Shown piece after piece: positions 12,816-25,272 of a DNA stretch of 64,000 nt. The DNA lies in the NCBI RefSeq assembly GCF_907164915.1, contig NC_061870.1, positions 24,713,348-24,777,347 of the forward strand. The letters run 5' to 3'. The DNA is from Impatiens glandulifera (Eukaryota; Streptophyta; Magnoliopsida; Ericales; Balsaminaceae). Under the pieces are notes generated by a model. That model was not told the DNA's origin, did no database searches, and worked only from the letters and a program-made list of their open reading frames with translations. The position numbers and the translations under genes were made by a program. The stretch's first letter is position 1, and each line of letters opens with the position of its first letter.

Positions 12816-13706
12816 ATGGGAGGCGGAATAGTGGAGGAAGCTCACAACGTTAGGGTTTTGGGTTCTGACCAAAACCCGACCGTGGTCCTAGCCCATGGGT
12901 TCGGAACAGACCAATCGGTCTGGAAACATCTAGTTCCACACCTGGTTCAAGATTTCCAAGTCATACTCTTTGACAACATGGGAGCCGGTACTACCAATCC
13001 TGATTTCTTCGATTTCCAACGTTATTCCTCCATCGACGGTTTTGCCATGGACATATTAGCCATACTCGAAGAACTCCAAGTTCAATCATGCATATTCGTC
13101 GGTCATTCTTTATCCGCCATTTCTGGATTTCTAGCTTCCATTATCCGCCCTGATCTCTTTCAAAAGATCGTCACAATCACAGCTTCACCCAGGTATATAA
13201 AATTGACCCATGTAACCAAATTATCTTTCAAAATAATTAACAAAACTATATATAGGTTCTTGAACGATGTGGATTACATGGGAGGATTTGAACAAGAGGA
13301 TATTCAACAGTTGTTCAATGCTACCGAGACCAATTACAAGTCTTGGTGCGCCGGTTTTGCGCCGCTAGTGGTGGGTGGTGACCTAGATTCGGTTGCGGTT
13401 CAAGAATTTTGTCGGACGATATTTAACATGCGACCTGATATTACATTTTCATTGGCAAGAACCATTTTTAATTGTGATATTCGAGAATATCTGCCTCGAG
13501 TAACTGTTAATTGTCACTTAATTCATAGTTCTAAAGATTTGGCTGTTCCGGTGGAGGTGTCGGAGTATTTGCATCGGAATTTAGGAGGGCGTTCGATTGT
13601 GGAGGTGATGCCTACGGAAGGACATCTTCCTCAGCTTAGTTCGCCGGAGATTGTTATTCCGGTCATTCTTAGGCATATCAAATGTGATATTGTAGACACA
13701 TGCTGA
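12816..13706 (+). CDS. KAI2: KAI2/HTL-type alpha/beta-hydrolase receptor (two exons)
   Basis: Homologue of KARRIKIN INSENSITIVE2, the receptor-hydrolase that signals through MAX2 and SMAX1-type repressors. Exons are 12816-13192 and 13256-13706, giving 275 residues against 270 in Arabidopsis KAI2. The intron is only 63 nt, a multiple of three with no stop, so unspliced RNA would also translate. The start [12 protein letters not shown] matches the family. Catalytic residues are present: Ser98 (VGHSLSA), Asp220 (SKDLAVP) and His249 (EGHLPQ), each three higher than in Arabidopsis. KAI2 rather than D14 is indicated by [20 protein letters not shown] and [13 protein letters not shown]. Two pocket positions differ from Arabidopsis KAI2: Val96 becomes Leu99, and Tyr124 becomes Phe127 (SPRFLND, as in D14). 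After the nucleophile, SAMIG is replaced by SAISG. It is likely a diverged paralogue with altered ligand preference, which is inference. Confidence 0.93.
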   Translation: MGGGIVEEAHNVRVLGSDQNPTVVLAHGFGTDQSVWKHLVPHLVQDFQVILFDNMGAGTTNPDFFDFQRYSSIDGFAMDILAILEELQVQSCIFVGHSLSAISGFLASIIRPDLFQKIVTITASPRYIKLTHVTKLSFKIINKTIYRFLNDVDYMGGFEQEDIQQLFNATETNYKSWCAGFAPLVVGGDLDSVAVQEFCRTIFNMRPDITFSLARTIFNCDIREYLPRVTVNCHLIHSSKDLAVPVEVSEYLHRNLGGRSIVEVMPTEGHLPQLSSPEIVIPVILRHIKCDIVDTC

Positions 13707-15289
13707 GATCTGGTCGGTCGGTTTTGTATATTTGTGGGTCTTGTTTTTCTTTATGGTAGAATATTGTGCCACGTTTTTTAAAGTTTCATGAGTAAATTCA
13801 ACAGTTTGACTTTGTGTTTTGTTTGTTGTGTTCTTATATGAACAAAGTTATGTTATTTGAATAAAATCTTTGTTTGTGTTCTATATTTTATTGTGTTTTT
13901 ATTTTGGTTATTTTATAGTTTTATGTTATACTTTAGCTTTATATAGATGTGAAAGAGTTTTGAATCTCCAATTTTTGTAAAATATTAGTTTATTAAAATA
14001 GAGAAATGATTTGGGGAGAAAATCTTTGTTAGTTTATTAGTTCCGTTTTAAAATGTAATTATTTTTCGGGATTAAAATATTTAGTCCTCAAACATCCTTT
14101 AACTAAGTTAACTAGATAAGCAACAAACTCAGGAATCAGGATCCTTAAAATTTAATTGGGTTCGAACTCAAGATATCTCATGAGATAATAGTTATAAGTG
14201 TATTTTTGTTTTATTTAATACATTATTAAATTGCAGCTAAGAAATTAATTTATATTTTTAAGATATAAAGTTATATCCTTAATTATGACAAAAAAAAAAA
14301 AGAATGATAATAATTATCTTAGTAAATAAATATGCAGTTTAACTCAAAGTTAACAAAATACATGTAACCTAATTAATCTTACAATACGAGATTAGTAATA
14401 TATATATGATACACTCAATATTTTTTTTATTTGACTCCACAAATATTCTTGTAATTGCAATGATTAGATTTTCTTTCCATAGACAGAGAAAATTGATTTT
14501 AAAAATAATAATAATACAATTTACAACTATTCTATCTCAATAAAATAAAAATATTTTTATTTTCGATTCTTAAAGAACTAAATGTCACAAATTCAATTTT
14601 CACTTAAAATGTTTTAAATATTTGTGAGAATAGTTGTGATTGTGAAATATGTAATAGTATCATATTTTCAATAGTAAACTATATATTAATGCTTTAGTCA
14701 CCTATTAGGTATAAATCAACTTAGAAACTATAATGAGTATAAATTCAATAAAATAATCTAATATTTATTAATTTTTCATGTATTTCAATCTTTGGAAAAT
14801 ACTAATAATTATATATTTTATTTTTGCAGTGATTAGTAAGATAAATTGTATGTATCTTGTGCTGAGTTTAATTCACTCTTAAGTATAATTTTTTTTCATT
14901 AAGTATTTAACCTTTTAATTATAATCTGGTTTAGGCTCACCTAGTTTAATCTTCTATGTTTAATTAGGTGCTAGATAATTTTAAATTTACCTGGCTTTAA
15001 TTAATTATTATATAATTCTATATCATCTAGACGTACGGCAGGTGATATAAAAATATTGGATTATTAAAGTTTGGGACCGATTTATATTCATAGCTGTAAA
15101 GGTGGAATAACAGGATGGCCGGAGATAAGATTAAATAACAACCACTAATTAATTAATTAATTAATTTATTATTATTGTTAAGACTCAAAGTCAACTCAAA
15201 TTCCGTAATAGTAGCTGATTGAAAGAAAAAAACTTGGGCCAAGAAAATCAATGTAAATACGATTTTATGTATTTGTATAGGTTGCAAAT

Positions 15290-16025
15290 AAGGGTACAAA
15301 CGAACCGATTTGAACCAAATAAATACAAATAATGGTATTCGAGTTCGAACTCAAAAAAATAAATAGTCTTCGAATTCGATTTAAATCTCGAAAATTCAAT
15401 AAAATTCAGCTCGAGATCAAATCGAAATAAAGTTCAAACTCGAGTTCGATTCGAACCTCGATTCGAAAAATATCGAACTACAGATTGAAATAATTTATAT
15501 TTATATTTGCAATCACAATTACTTTAATTTACATTTTCTTCTTTTTAACCAATTAAAAAACAAAGTTAAAGATTGAAGAGCTAAATAAGAGACTTACTGT
15601 ATACAACATGATATTATTTTTTCTTTTAATTATTATCATTTAAGCCATGAAAAATGTGGATTACGGAAGAAAAACTAAGAAGAAGATAAGATAATGATTA
15701 TTGAAAGACAGCAGAAACAAGTCTGAGTAACCCTTCAGAAAAGAAATTAATATTTTATAAATATATTTAATTAGTTTTAGAAAAGGAGTTATAATATAGG
15801 ATCATTATGATGTGTAAAATAATAAATATATAAATATTAAACAAAAGTTTGAGATTGGCTAACAATCGAACAAAATATTTTGAGTTCGAGTTTGACTCGA
15901 AATACTATCGAACATATTCGACTTCGGCGCGAATTCGATAATTTCGAACTTGAATAAAATATATATATATAAAGCGGATTCGAAAAGCTCGCGAGCCTGC
16001 GATTCAATTGAACAACCCCCACCGA
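15290..16025. repeat. Decayed GAATTCGA-rich repeat
   Basis: Both ends are dense in TTCGAA, CTCGAG and GAATTCGA words (15300-15480 and 15850-16020), with ordinary AT-rich sequence between. The style resembles the hAT-type MITEs at 40147, 52206 and 57153. The termini (GGGTACAAACGAACCG on the left, TTGAACAACCCCCACC on the right) do not form a clear inverted repeat, so the boundaries are approximate. Confidence 0.4.
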
Positions 16026-16168
16026 AACTATTCTCAGTCAAATATTCAACCATAAGTTATGGTCCATAACTATTTTAGTACGAGTTTGGTTAACATTCTA
16101 TTAAAAACCTATATTAATTTTGTTTGGGCTTGCAAAAGTAGGTGAATTTAGGGATATAAGTAGTACCC

Positions 16169-16994
16169 TTTGGCTGTGTTTGGTTGAGAGTACAAGTAGG
16201 TATAACACTATTGGTATAGTATAAACTATACCAATAGTGTTTTAATACGGTGTTTTTTACATTTTTATTATTGGTATAAATTTATACCCCTATATAATTT
16301 GTACCTCATATTTAGTATAAAATAGTAACTAGTCCCCCTAGGTACAACACTATTCTTATTTTATTTAATTTTTAATTTCTCATTATATTCTTTATTAATA
16401 CTATATTATTATATAATATATTAAATATATTTTATTTAATTTTAATAATAATAATATTATTATTATATATAATCATTTTTAATATTGATATTTTTTTAAA
16501 TAATTCAATATTTTAATTAAAAAATATTTATTTATTTTTATAATGATAATTTTATTAATTATTATTTTCTATATTTACTCATATTATAAATAATATTTTT
16601 ATTTTATTACAATTATTATTAATATTTAAATTAAATAAACATAATAATTTATAGTTTATATTATAATTAATTTTTTATATTAATTATTAAATAATAGTAC
16701 AATAATTTATAATAATAAATAATATTATTTATAATATAAATAAATATATAATAATAATAATAATAATTAACATTTTAAATTAATATTTATATAACTTATA
16801 CTACATTCTTATACTATATACCAAACACAAAATTATAAACCATATACAACTTATATCATTTCTTATAATTCATACCAAACATCAATAACCTATATAATTT
16901 ATACTACCCTATATTATTTATACCTAGTTACAATTTATACCCCTATACAACTTATACCCTATATAATTTGTACCACCAACCAAACGCTACCAAA
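16169..16994. mobile_element. TIR element (non-autonomous DNA transposon)
   Basis: The left end TTTGGCTGTGTTTGGTTG and the reverse complement of the right end TTTGGTAGCGTTTGGTTG match over about 25 bp with few mismatches. The interior is AT-rich and non-coding. Just inside the left end, two 17-bp arms (16204-16220 and 16225-16241) form a perfect hairpin with a 4-base loop. I see no convincing target-site duplication, so the superfamily is left open. Confidence 0.6.
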
Positions 16995-17547
16995 TTATAT
17001 AACATATAAAAAGAAAATACACAGTTGTTAAATTTCATCCCTAACTATTTATCTCAATCTATTTTACATTTGTGTTTAATTTGGAGCTTTAATGTAATTT
17101 TTTTTTGTAGGTTCATCATATTGTAATTTGTGACTAATGAGTTACAATTTTGATTGTTTCGATTTTTATAAATTTTTAAATTGTATTTATGATCTTCGCT
17201 TAATCTTGTATTCCAAAGAAAATCAAACAAACAAGTTTTCAAGCTTATCTATTAGAACACAAATATTTAGAAATAAAAAGCTAGAATTCATGAGAAATAA
17301 AGTCAAGATAAACCCTTTGTAGTAGTCATTTTAATATCTATTTCATTCATGCACCTAGTGCAGTTAGGACCGAGCCAAAGTTTGATATTTATGGACCCGC
17401 ACCAATTTTTTCTTATAATATTTTAAAAAATGTTATAGAGACATATAATATAATTAATCTAGCTTAGTTGATTAATTTTTTTTTTATTAACATAGTCATT
17501 GTAAGTTTAATTTTCAAATTAACTTTAGTAAAAATATATTTTAATTT

Positions 17548-18290
<743 letters not shown>

Positions 18291-19919
18291 TTTTTCTTGA
18301 GTTATCATCTCAGAGGAGACGGAGAGGGTGACACCAAATACCTTCTCGTTTTAGTTTTGTAGCGTGATTTGAACCATTGTTTCCGAATATCCGATTTTGG
18401 TGATGTTTACATCCTTAATACAAAATAGGTTGTTTGAGATGTTCCTATAGTTAAAGAATAATCAGTCTTGTGAAACTCATATTTTCAAAATGCTTAAGGA
18501 TTTTGGAATGTTAATGAGAATTTTGAACTTTTGTGATGGGGCAAATGGGGAAGGAGGCTCGGTAGATTGGAAGCACATCATTCAAGCATATATAACGGCT
18601 ATGTCTAGTGGGGCCAGGCCAGGCCGGTTTTTTCTTATTTAAATGCTCATTAATGGGCCTATGACAGAAAGAGTTAGGCCCACCCATATGTCTATATCAA
18701 TTTTATAGATTTTATCTTTTATTACAGGATTGAAAGTATATGTTACATCGTTACAATTTAATATTAGAGTCCTTGACAGATTGATAATATTTTTTGAAGA
18801 ATTTAAAGTGATGATTTGATTGGAATGATTAACTATCAATTACAGATTAAATTTAAATTAGATCTCAATCAAAATAAATAACCTAATCTACTTATACTTC
18901 AAATTTCCTAAAATAAATTCAAATTAGATCTCAATCAAAATAATCTAATTTACTATTTTATCAAGATTGAATAATCAAACCAAGAAGTCTGATCACTAAA
19001 GTCTGCAATGAATTATAACTAGAAGAAATAAAAATAAAAAAAACATTACAAGAAGATAGTTCAAATCCTTAAGTTAGATTTAGAATGTAATCTTTCAGTT
19101 TATATTAAAAACATTTTAAATTAACTTGTTATCATGACTTTTTACATTGTTTATTGTTAATTATATATATATATTTTTTTATTTGAACCTTTAGAAGGTG
19201 GAGTTGTTTAAAAGAAATATTAATAAAATATAATGAAGATGTGTTATTCAATTATGTGATCATTTTAATTTTTAGATGATTAGAAGAAGATTGTGAATCC
19301 AACCCAACATGTAGAAAGAAAACAAAAAATTTGAAAAATCAACGGGTGGAAACGGGAAGAAAAACAGCTGCTGCCACTTATCAATGGTGGGTGGGGTCCA
19401 CGTATTGACGGTGGTACTGTGTATGACAAAATTTTGACAGCAAATTTGCGGTTTGACGTGGCAGTAAAAAAACAACAACATATGTAAAATGTTTTTGCCA
19501 GCTGTAATGTTTAAAACAGACACCGATATATATATATATATAAATTTGCCAGCAAAGGCAGCGCTGGGAGTCATTTCATGCTACGCGGAACACTGTAATA
19601 CAAAAGAACCTCTTCCATCAATCACTCATACTAACATGCCTAAATGGTCCCACCTCAACCGACTGTTTCCACCCTCCTTCTTCTTTGTTTGCATTCTTCA
19701 TTCCATTTATCATTTATTATTAATAAATTAATTATTTCTTTTAAATTATGATTATATATTTATACTAATTTCATCAAATAATAATTGTGTTTATTGTCTT
19801 AATGAAGAAATTGGTAAATAAATTATTACAATTTCTTTAAATAAGTACAAGCAACAAAAATGTATCTTACTTAACAATAACAATATAAATAAACTATATA
19901 ATACAAAAACATAAATGAA

Positions 19920-20150
19920 CTTGTAAGCCCACGACTAATTTCCGGTCGTCCAGACGGTTTTATCGAAAGACTTTTTCGAATAAATTTAAAAAAAATCATA
20001 ATAATAGCATTATAAATGATACGAATTGGACCACTAAATCAATGAAAGTTCGACAATTTCTCTAACAAAAAATAATTAAAATGATAACCCAATTAAGTAG
20101 ACATGTCATATTAACCGCATTAATCTAAATTTTCCAAACTACAATAAAAA
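19920..20150 (-). repeat. LINE-like fragment, copy 3
   Basis: Shares 'cattataaatgatacgaa', 'caatgaaagttcgacaattt' and the later 'catgtcatat...ccgcat' part with the copies at 43.4 and 47.7 kb, in the same orientation. It lacks the A-rich end. Confidence 0.4.
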
Positions 20151-20490
20151 AAACACTAATACAATCATTATTATTAAAAGAAAGACATTATTATGTGCAA
20201 TAAACTGTTTTTGGACTATATAAAATAAAAAATTGAAAATATAACTAATCAACTATGTCCTACTTTAGGTTGGATTTGATATTAATTAAACAAAATAATG
20301 TTTTCCATTTCACGTGAATGCAAATGAGTCATTTTTTTTTTCTAAATTAAGTGTTTTTAGTTAATTTTTATAAATTATAAATCATAACATCTACAACTAC
20401 TACTTATAGTCTCTGGCCTACTCTTCATTCTTCATCCTCCCCAATTCTCTCTTCTCATTTCTCATTTCAATCACGGCCGCCGGCATAGCT

Positions 20491-21369
20491 ATGGATTGCA
20501 CCAAGATATGCATAGCATTTGCATTCTTATGCATTTTCATTACAGTCGGAGCTCAGTCACCTTCCGCAGCTCCGACCACTACACCGGCAGCCGTTGCTCC
20601 AATCAAATCAAAATACCCAGCACCAGTTGTACCTGTTCCTACATCAGCACCAGTAACACCACCACCGACAGTTATTGTTACTGTCCCGGCAGCAGCTCCA
20701 ACGACACCTGTCGTTCCGGCGGCAGCTCCAACTACAACTGTCATTCCGGTGCCAGTATCACCGCCGGCCAAGACACCAGTAAGCTCTCCACCGGCTCCAG
20801 TTCCGGTCATCTCTCCTCCTACACCGGTTCCAGTTAGCTCTCCTCCAGCTCCAGCTCCGGTAGCTGAGACTCCTTCTATAATTCCTCCAGTTTCCGAACC
20901 ACCGACGGCTTCAGTACCTGCGCCGGCACCGAGCAAGAAGAATGGGAAGAAGAAACACAGTGCTTCTCCGGCACCGACTCCGGCATCACTCGGCCCACCG
21001 GCACCACCGAGTGAAGCACCTGGGCCAAGTATGGATGCATCTTCGCCGGCTCCTAATGTAGCAGATGATCAGGTATGCTAAATTGGGCTTTTTTTAATTG
21101 GGCTTTTTAATTAATTTTTGATCAAACAAGTTTTAATTTGGACACCATAATCGAGGATTATGGGCCCAACAAGACATGTGCCGGATCCATTGGATCTGGA
21201 TCAGAACTGACTGACCGACAAGTTTTAAAACAGTCGTCAATTGTCATATTAATTGTTTTATTTATTTATAATAATATATTTTTCACTATATTATATACAG
21301 AGTGGAGCAGAAGCTGTCGGTCAGATGGTCGGAAGCTTATTATTTGGATGCATTCTCTTCATGCTCTAA
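20491..21369 (+). CDS. Lysine-rich classical arabinogalactan protein, GPI-anchored (two exons)
   Basis: Cell-surface proteoglycan core of the AGP17/18/19 type. Exons are 20491-21072 and 21301-21369, both phase 0, giving 216 residues. Residues 1-21 are a signal peptide with the hydrophobic stretch IAFAFLCIFITV and likely cleavage before Gln22 (VGA/QSP). Residues 22-147 are almost entirely Pro, Ala, Thr, Ser and Val with many AP, TP, SP and VP dipeptides, the substrate for prolyl hydroxylation and arabinogalactan addition. A short Lys cluster (KKNGKKK, 149-155) is the family's lysine-rich region. Exon 2 supplies the anchor signal SGAEAVGQMVGSLLFG followed by CILFML, with Ser195 a likely attachment residue. 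Without exon 2 the frame would stop six bases past the donor and give a soluble form. The 127-residue minus-strand frame over exon 1 is a composition shadow. Confidence 0.92.
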
Positions 21370-22511
21370 AAATAAGTTAAAATAAATTACTCCATTTTCA
21401 CTTCTTTTTTTTTTTTTTAATTCGTTTGGTTGAACTATCAGTTATTTTTTTTTTAAAATTTGATTTTTCTGTTGAGACTTCATTCATTGTTTGGATTATA
21501 TATATGTGTATTGGATTATTGTAGTAAGGTTTACACTTGTGGAGCATTATGTTTACTTCTTGTTTTGGACACTCAATTTTATTAGTTTTTCAATTTGGGC
21601 AGTCAAATTCAGATTTAACATTTGACAAACTCATAATCTTAAAATATGTTTTCTTTTATTGACTCTACAATCTTTTTCCGAAAATTATCCTCAAAGTTAA
21701 GGACCCTAAGATGAATGAAGGGCAGCTCTTCTGTCTTCCCCTAAGACTTCTTTAGGTTCCAAGAGCTCAACCCACATAAGTGAAATTTGGTTCACTCCTT
21801 ATTTTGAAGGATAAACTTACAAATAAACCAAGTTTTTATCCCAAAACTAAAAGACATATTTGATGGGTATTTTGGTCATAAAAACTGATTTTCTTTTAAT
21901 TTCATCAAACATTGATTTTTGGGGAAAACCTAAATAAAACCTAAGAACCCAGTTCATCAAAATGAAATATTTAGTTCAATATATAAAAATGACCTATTTC
22001 AAGAAATTCAATTTAAGCTGGTGGTTGCACCTTCCTTGTCCTTATATTCAATATGCAATGGAAGTGACAGGACACCCAAGTTGGGCCCCAGTTAATATAA
22101 GTGACAATCCACCATGTTTAAACTTATCTAAAATTCTCTAAATAAATGCAGTATCCCTTTATTAAGTGAAATTTAATCATATATTAGTAGTATATATAAG
22201 TGTGTACTTTTAAATTTTAAGAGTCATCATTTGTAGAAAATTAATTTAAACAAGATAATTAATTACTTATTCTTCTAAGTATTTTCTATATCCTTCATAG
22301 CTCTAGGTTTTTTTATGAATTTCCTTTTGCTTTTTTTATTTATTAAAAACTATTATTTAATTAATTACAATATTAAAATATATCTATTATACTCTTATTA
22401 AAATTAATTTTAAATAAAAAATATCAGTTATTTATAAGTTTTTTTATAAAACAAAATTTATTTTTAATTCATAAAATTCTAAAAAAAACTCACTGTTCAA
22501 ATAAATTCTTA

Positions 22512-22784
22512 AAGTTGGTTTGATAATGAATTTTTAAAAATTTTATTTTTATTGAAACACAATATTTTTTCCCTTTCCAATTCAGCAATCAATCATTTTA
22601 TTTATTTATTAAAATACAATTTATTTAATATATTTTTTTTCATCATTGAATTACATATATTTAATGAATAAAATAATAATTAAGCTTTAAAAAACTATTT
22701 TTTAAAATATCAAACCAAACAATTTTATTTTATTTTTATCAAAAATCACATATAAAAAAAAAAAATCAAAGATCAAACAACATC
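22512..22784. mobile_element. PIF/Harbinger-like MITE
   Basis: The left end AAGTTGGTTTGAT and the reverse complement of the right end GATGTTGTTTGAT pair with few differences. The element is flanked on both sides by TTA, the usual PIF/Harbinger target duplication. The interior is AT-rich and non-coding. Confidence 0.45.
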
Positions 22785-23477
22785 TTAAGTCTTAGTTACT
22801 CTATTGTCCTTATAATATAAATTCTATTACTAGTAAATTATATTTTATATTAAATCCTTGTCATTGACTCACAATGATAGAAATTATGGATTGGGTTTAA
22901 ATCGTCATCATCCTATCTACTTGGGTAGGGCCTTTAGTATGAACACAAATTATATTTAAAATTCCAAATATCAAAAAAGAAATAATGTCATGTAAATATA
23001 TAAACTAACATGTATTATTAATGAATAATATTCTAAATAATAATTTTATATTAATTTTCTACCCATAACCTATATAAAAATTCATATTTAATGTGAACTT
23101 TTGATAAGTGTAAAACTTAGACATTCCATTTTATTACAATTTTGTTTAGCGGATCGGGGTTTATTTATTGGACAAGGCTAGTAAAACTTCAATTCAATTA
23201 GAAATTAATTTTTTTTTTTAGAATGAATATGAGATTTTTATCTCTGTAAATATAAGAATGTTAATAAGATATACTTTGTTCCTACCATTGAAGATGTGAT
23301 CCTCATACAATTTATAGTGGTCAAAACAATCTTAAAAGTGGAAAATTTATGTCAACTAATAATATATTTAGATGAGTTTAAGACAAAATCTATCAAATTT
23401 CTGAAGAAAAAAATAAAAATTTAAGCATTAAAAACGCTTTGATTATGAAATAAAACTAAAACATCAAACAAGCTAGT

Positions 23478-23563
23478 CAATCTCCTAATTAAACTATTCT
23501 ATTTTCTTGATCGTACTCAACAATCTCCTAATTAAACTATTCTATTTTCTTGATCGTACTCAA
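23478..23563 (+). repeat. Perfect 43-bp tandem duplication
   Basis: The unit starting CAATCTCCTAATTAAACTAT occurs twice, at 23478 and 23521, with no difference seen. Confidence 0.95.
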
Positions 23564-24832
23564 CTTCTTCTTATCATCTAAGGTTATAGATTCGAGCCCA
23601 CTTAAATATTTAAGTACATTTGCTATGTATTTAAATTACGAGAATTAATTGCACTAGAAAAAAGAAGACCTAACTTCTTAAAAAAAAATGAAAATAAAGA
23701 AATTAGTTTGTTGGATATTAGAAAAAACATAAATACAAACATTTATCTAGGTCTTTTAACTCATAATTAATTCATTAAAATGAGTTTATAATATAAACTG
23801 ATTTGAGAAGAGTGAATCCAAATTGTCTTATATGCCTAGTTGTTTTTCCTTATTAAAATCATTGACAATAAAAAATAAAATAAAATACAGAGTAGGTTAG
23901 ATTCCTGGATCTGTAAGAAAGATGCATGCTTCTGAATTAATGACAATAAATTTAATTTAAATATTGCTTTACCCTTAAACATTACTTTCTTATTTTATTT
24001 TTTAAAAAAAATTTGACATGTAAAATAGGAAATTCCCCATTCTTCACGACAATTTTTTTCTTATTAAAATAATAATATAGTTCTCCCACATACGTAAGTA
24101 ACAATAGAGTTTTCATTTTTGTTCCATTACGGTAACCGATCATTATCTTATTTATTTTATTTAAAAAGTTAGCAAACAATTTTACATTTATTTCTCACAG
24201 TTTAATGACATTCTTAGTCGAATTTTATTTTCTTAGACAAAATTATTAACCAATACCTACTAAATAATTAAAAAACTTTATAGTCCTAAGATTTTATGTT
24301 TGATTCCTAACATTAATTGAAATGAGAGTAAATAGTAGCAGTTAACTAAGTTTTTAATAGAAAAAAGGTAACTCCTGCCTGCATGTTGTTATTGGTATAA
24401 TGGTTTTTTTTCAATCATATCATTTATTATTTATTATTCATTCATCATTACTTTATTTTTATAAATTAAAATTTTTAATATAAAAAACTATTCAACCATT
24501 TACAAATTCAAATATTCTATTTTTTATTTAAAAAAAATTCTTTTAAAAACCCAATAAAATCTCAAATAACCCAACATCAAACCACTCTCAAGTTATTGAG
24601 TTTTATCATATTTTTCAATCATTCAATTTATAAACTAAAATACCAAAATGTTATTATTAGATTTATAAATTGAAATATAAAAGTATATTAATTCAACTAA
24701 TTTTTTTTTATTTAAATAAAAAATCTAATAAAAATGTAAAATAACATGAAACACGAGGTTAGATTCTGAATAGCCATTCCAGCAGAAAAAGGAAAGAAAG
24801 GAAGGTGGTGGTGTCACAATCATCAGCAGTTA

Positions 24833-25060
24833 GGGCTCTTTCCTGGGTTTTGTCCTTAAAAATATGATTCATTAAATTTCTACAAATCTAGTTTTTTAAG
24901 GTTAAAAATATCCTTTAATTTTTAAAAATAAATTAATTTTATATAATTAAATAAAGGGTATTTTAATATTTAAATAAATAAAAAGAGTGATCAGATAATT
25001 AAAATAATGATTGAGTTTTTGAAAAAACTAAAAAGAAAAAAACACTTGATCAAACGAGCC
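24833..25060. mobile_element. PIF/Harbinger-like MITE
   Basis: The element begins GGGCTCTTTCCTGGG and ends GATCAAACGAGCC, with TTA on both sides (24830-24832 and 25061-25063). Its AT-rich core with 'aaagggtattttaatattt' is shared with sequence near 7.5 kb. Confidence 0.5.
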
Positions 25061-25272
25061 TTAGCTAAGCTCTTATCCAGACATTATTTTAATATAGTAA
25101 AAACAATACGTACGGTTTCATAAATGATATAACGAGGACTTATCCTATATCATCTCTACTTAGCCCATGTGCCTTGTAAATTCAAAAAACCTGTCATGAT
25201 CACTACTACAACTCATAAACCTGATCTAATCTAGATCTCAGCTTAATAAGCTCAGAGTGAATTTCACCTGAT

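Larger units (their letters stand above)
21370..25272. other. AT-rich intergenic region
   Basis: No gene is supported. The region contains two small TIR elements flanked by TTA (22512-22784 and 24833-25060) and a perfect 43-bp tandem duplication (23478-23563). The rest is unremarkable. Confidence 0.6.

Noticed and set aside
14150..14170. GGGTTCGAACTC as a tRNA B box
   Set aside because: No A box or cloverleaf partner is found at the right distance. Similar isolated matches near 9255, 23590, 34645, 42245 and 46420 are at best SINE scraps.
20553..20936. 127-residue Gly/Thr-rich minus-strand frame over the AGP
   Set aside because: It is the mirror of the Pro/Ala codon pattern of the AGP coding strand, with no start context or homology.
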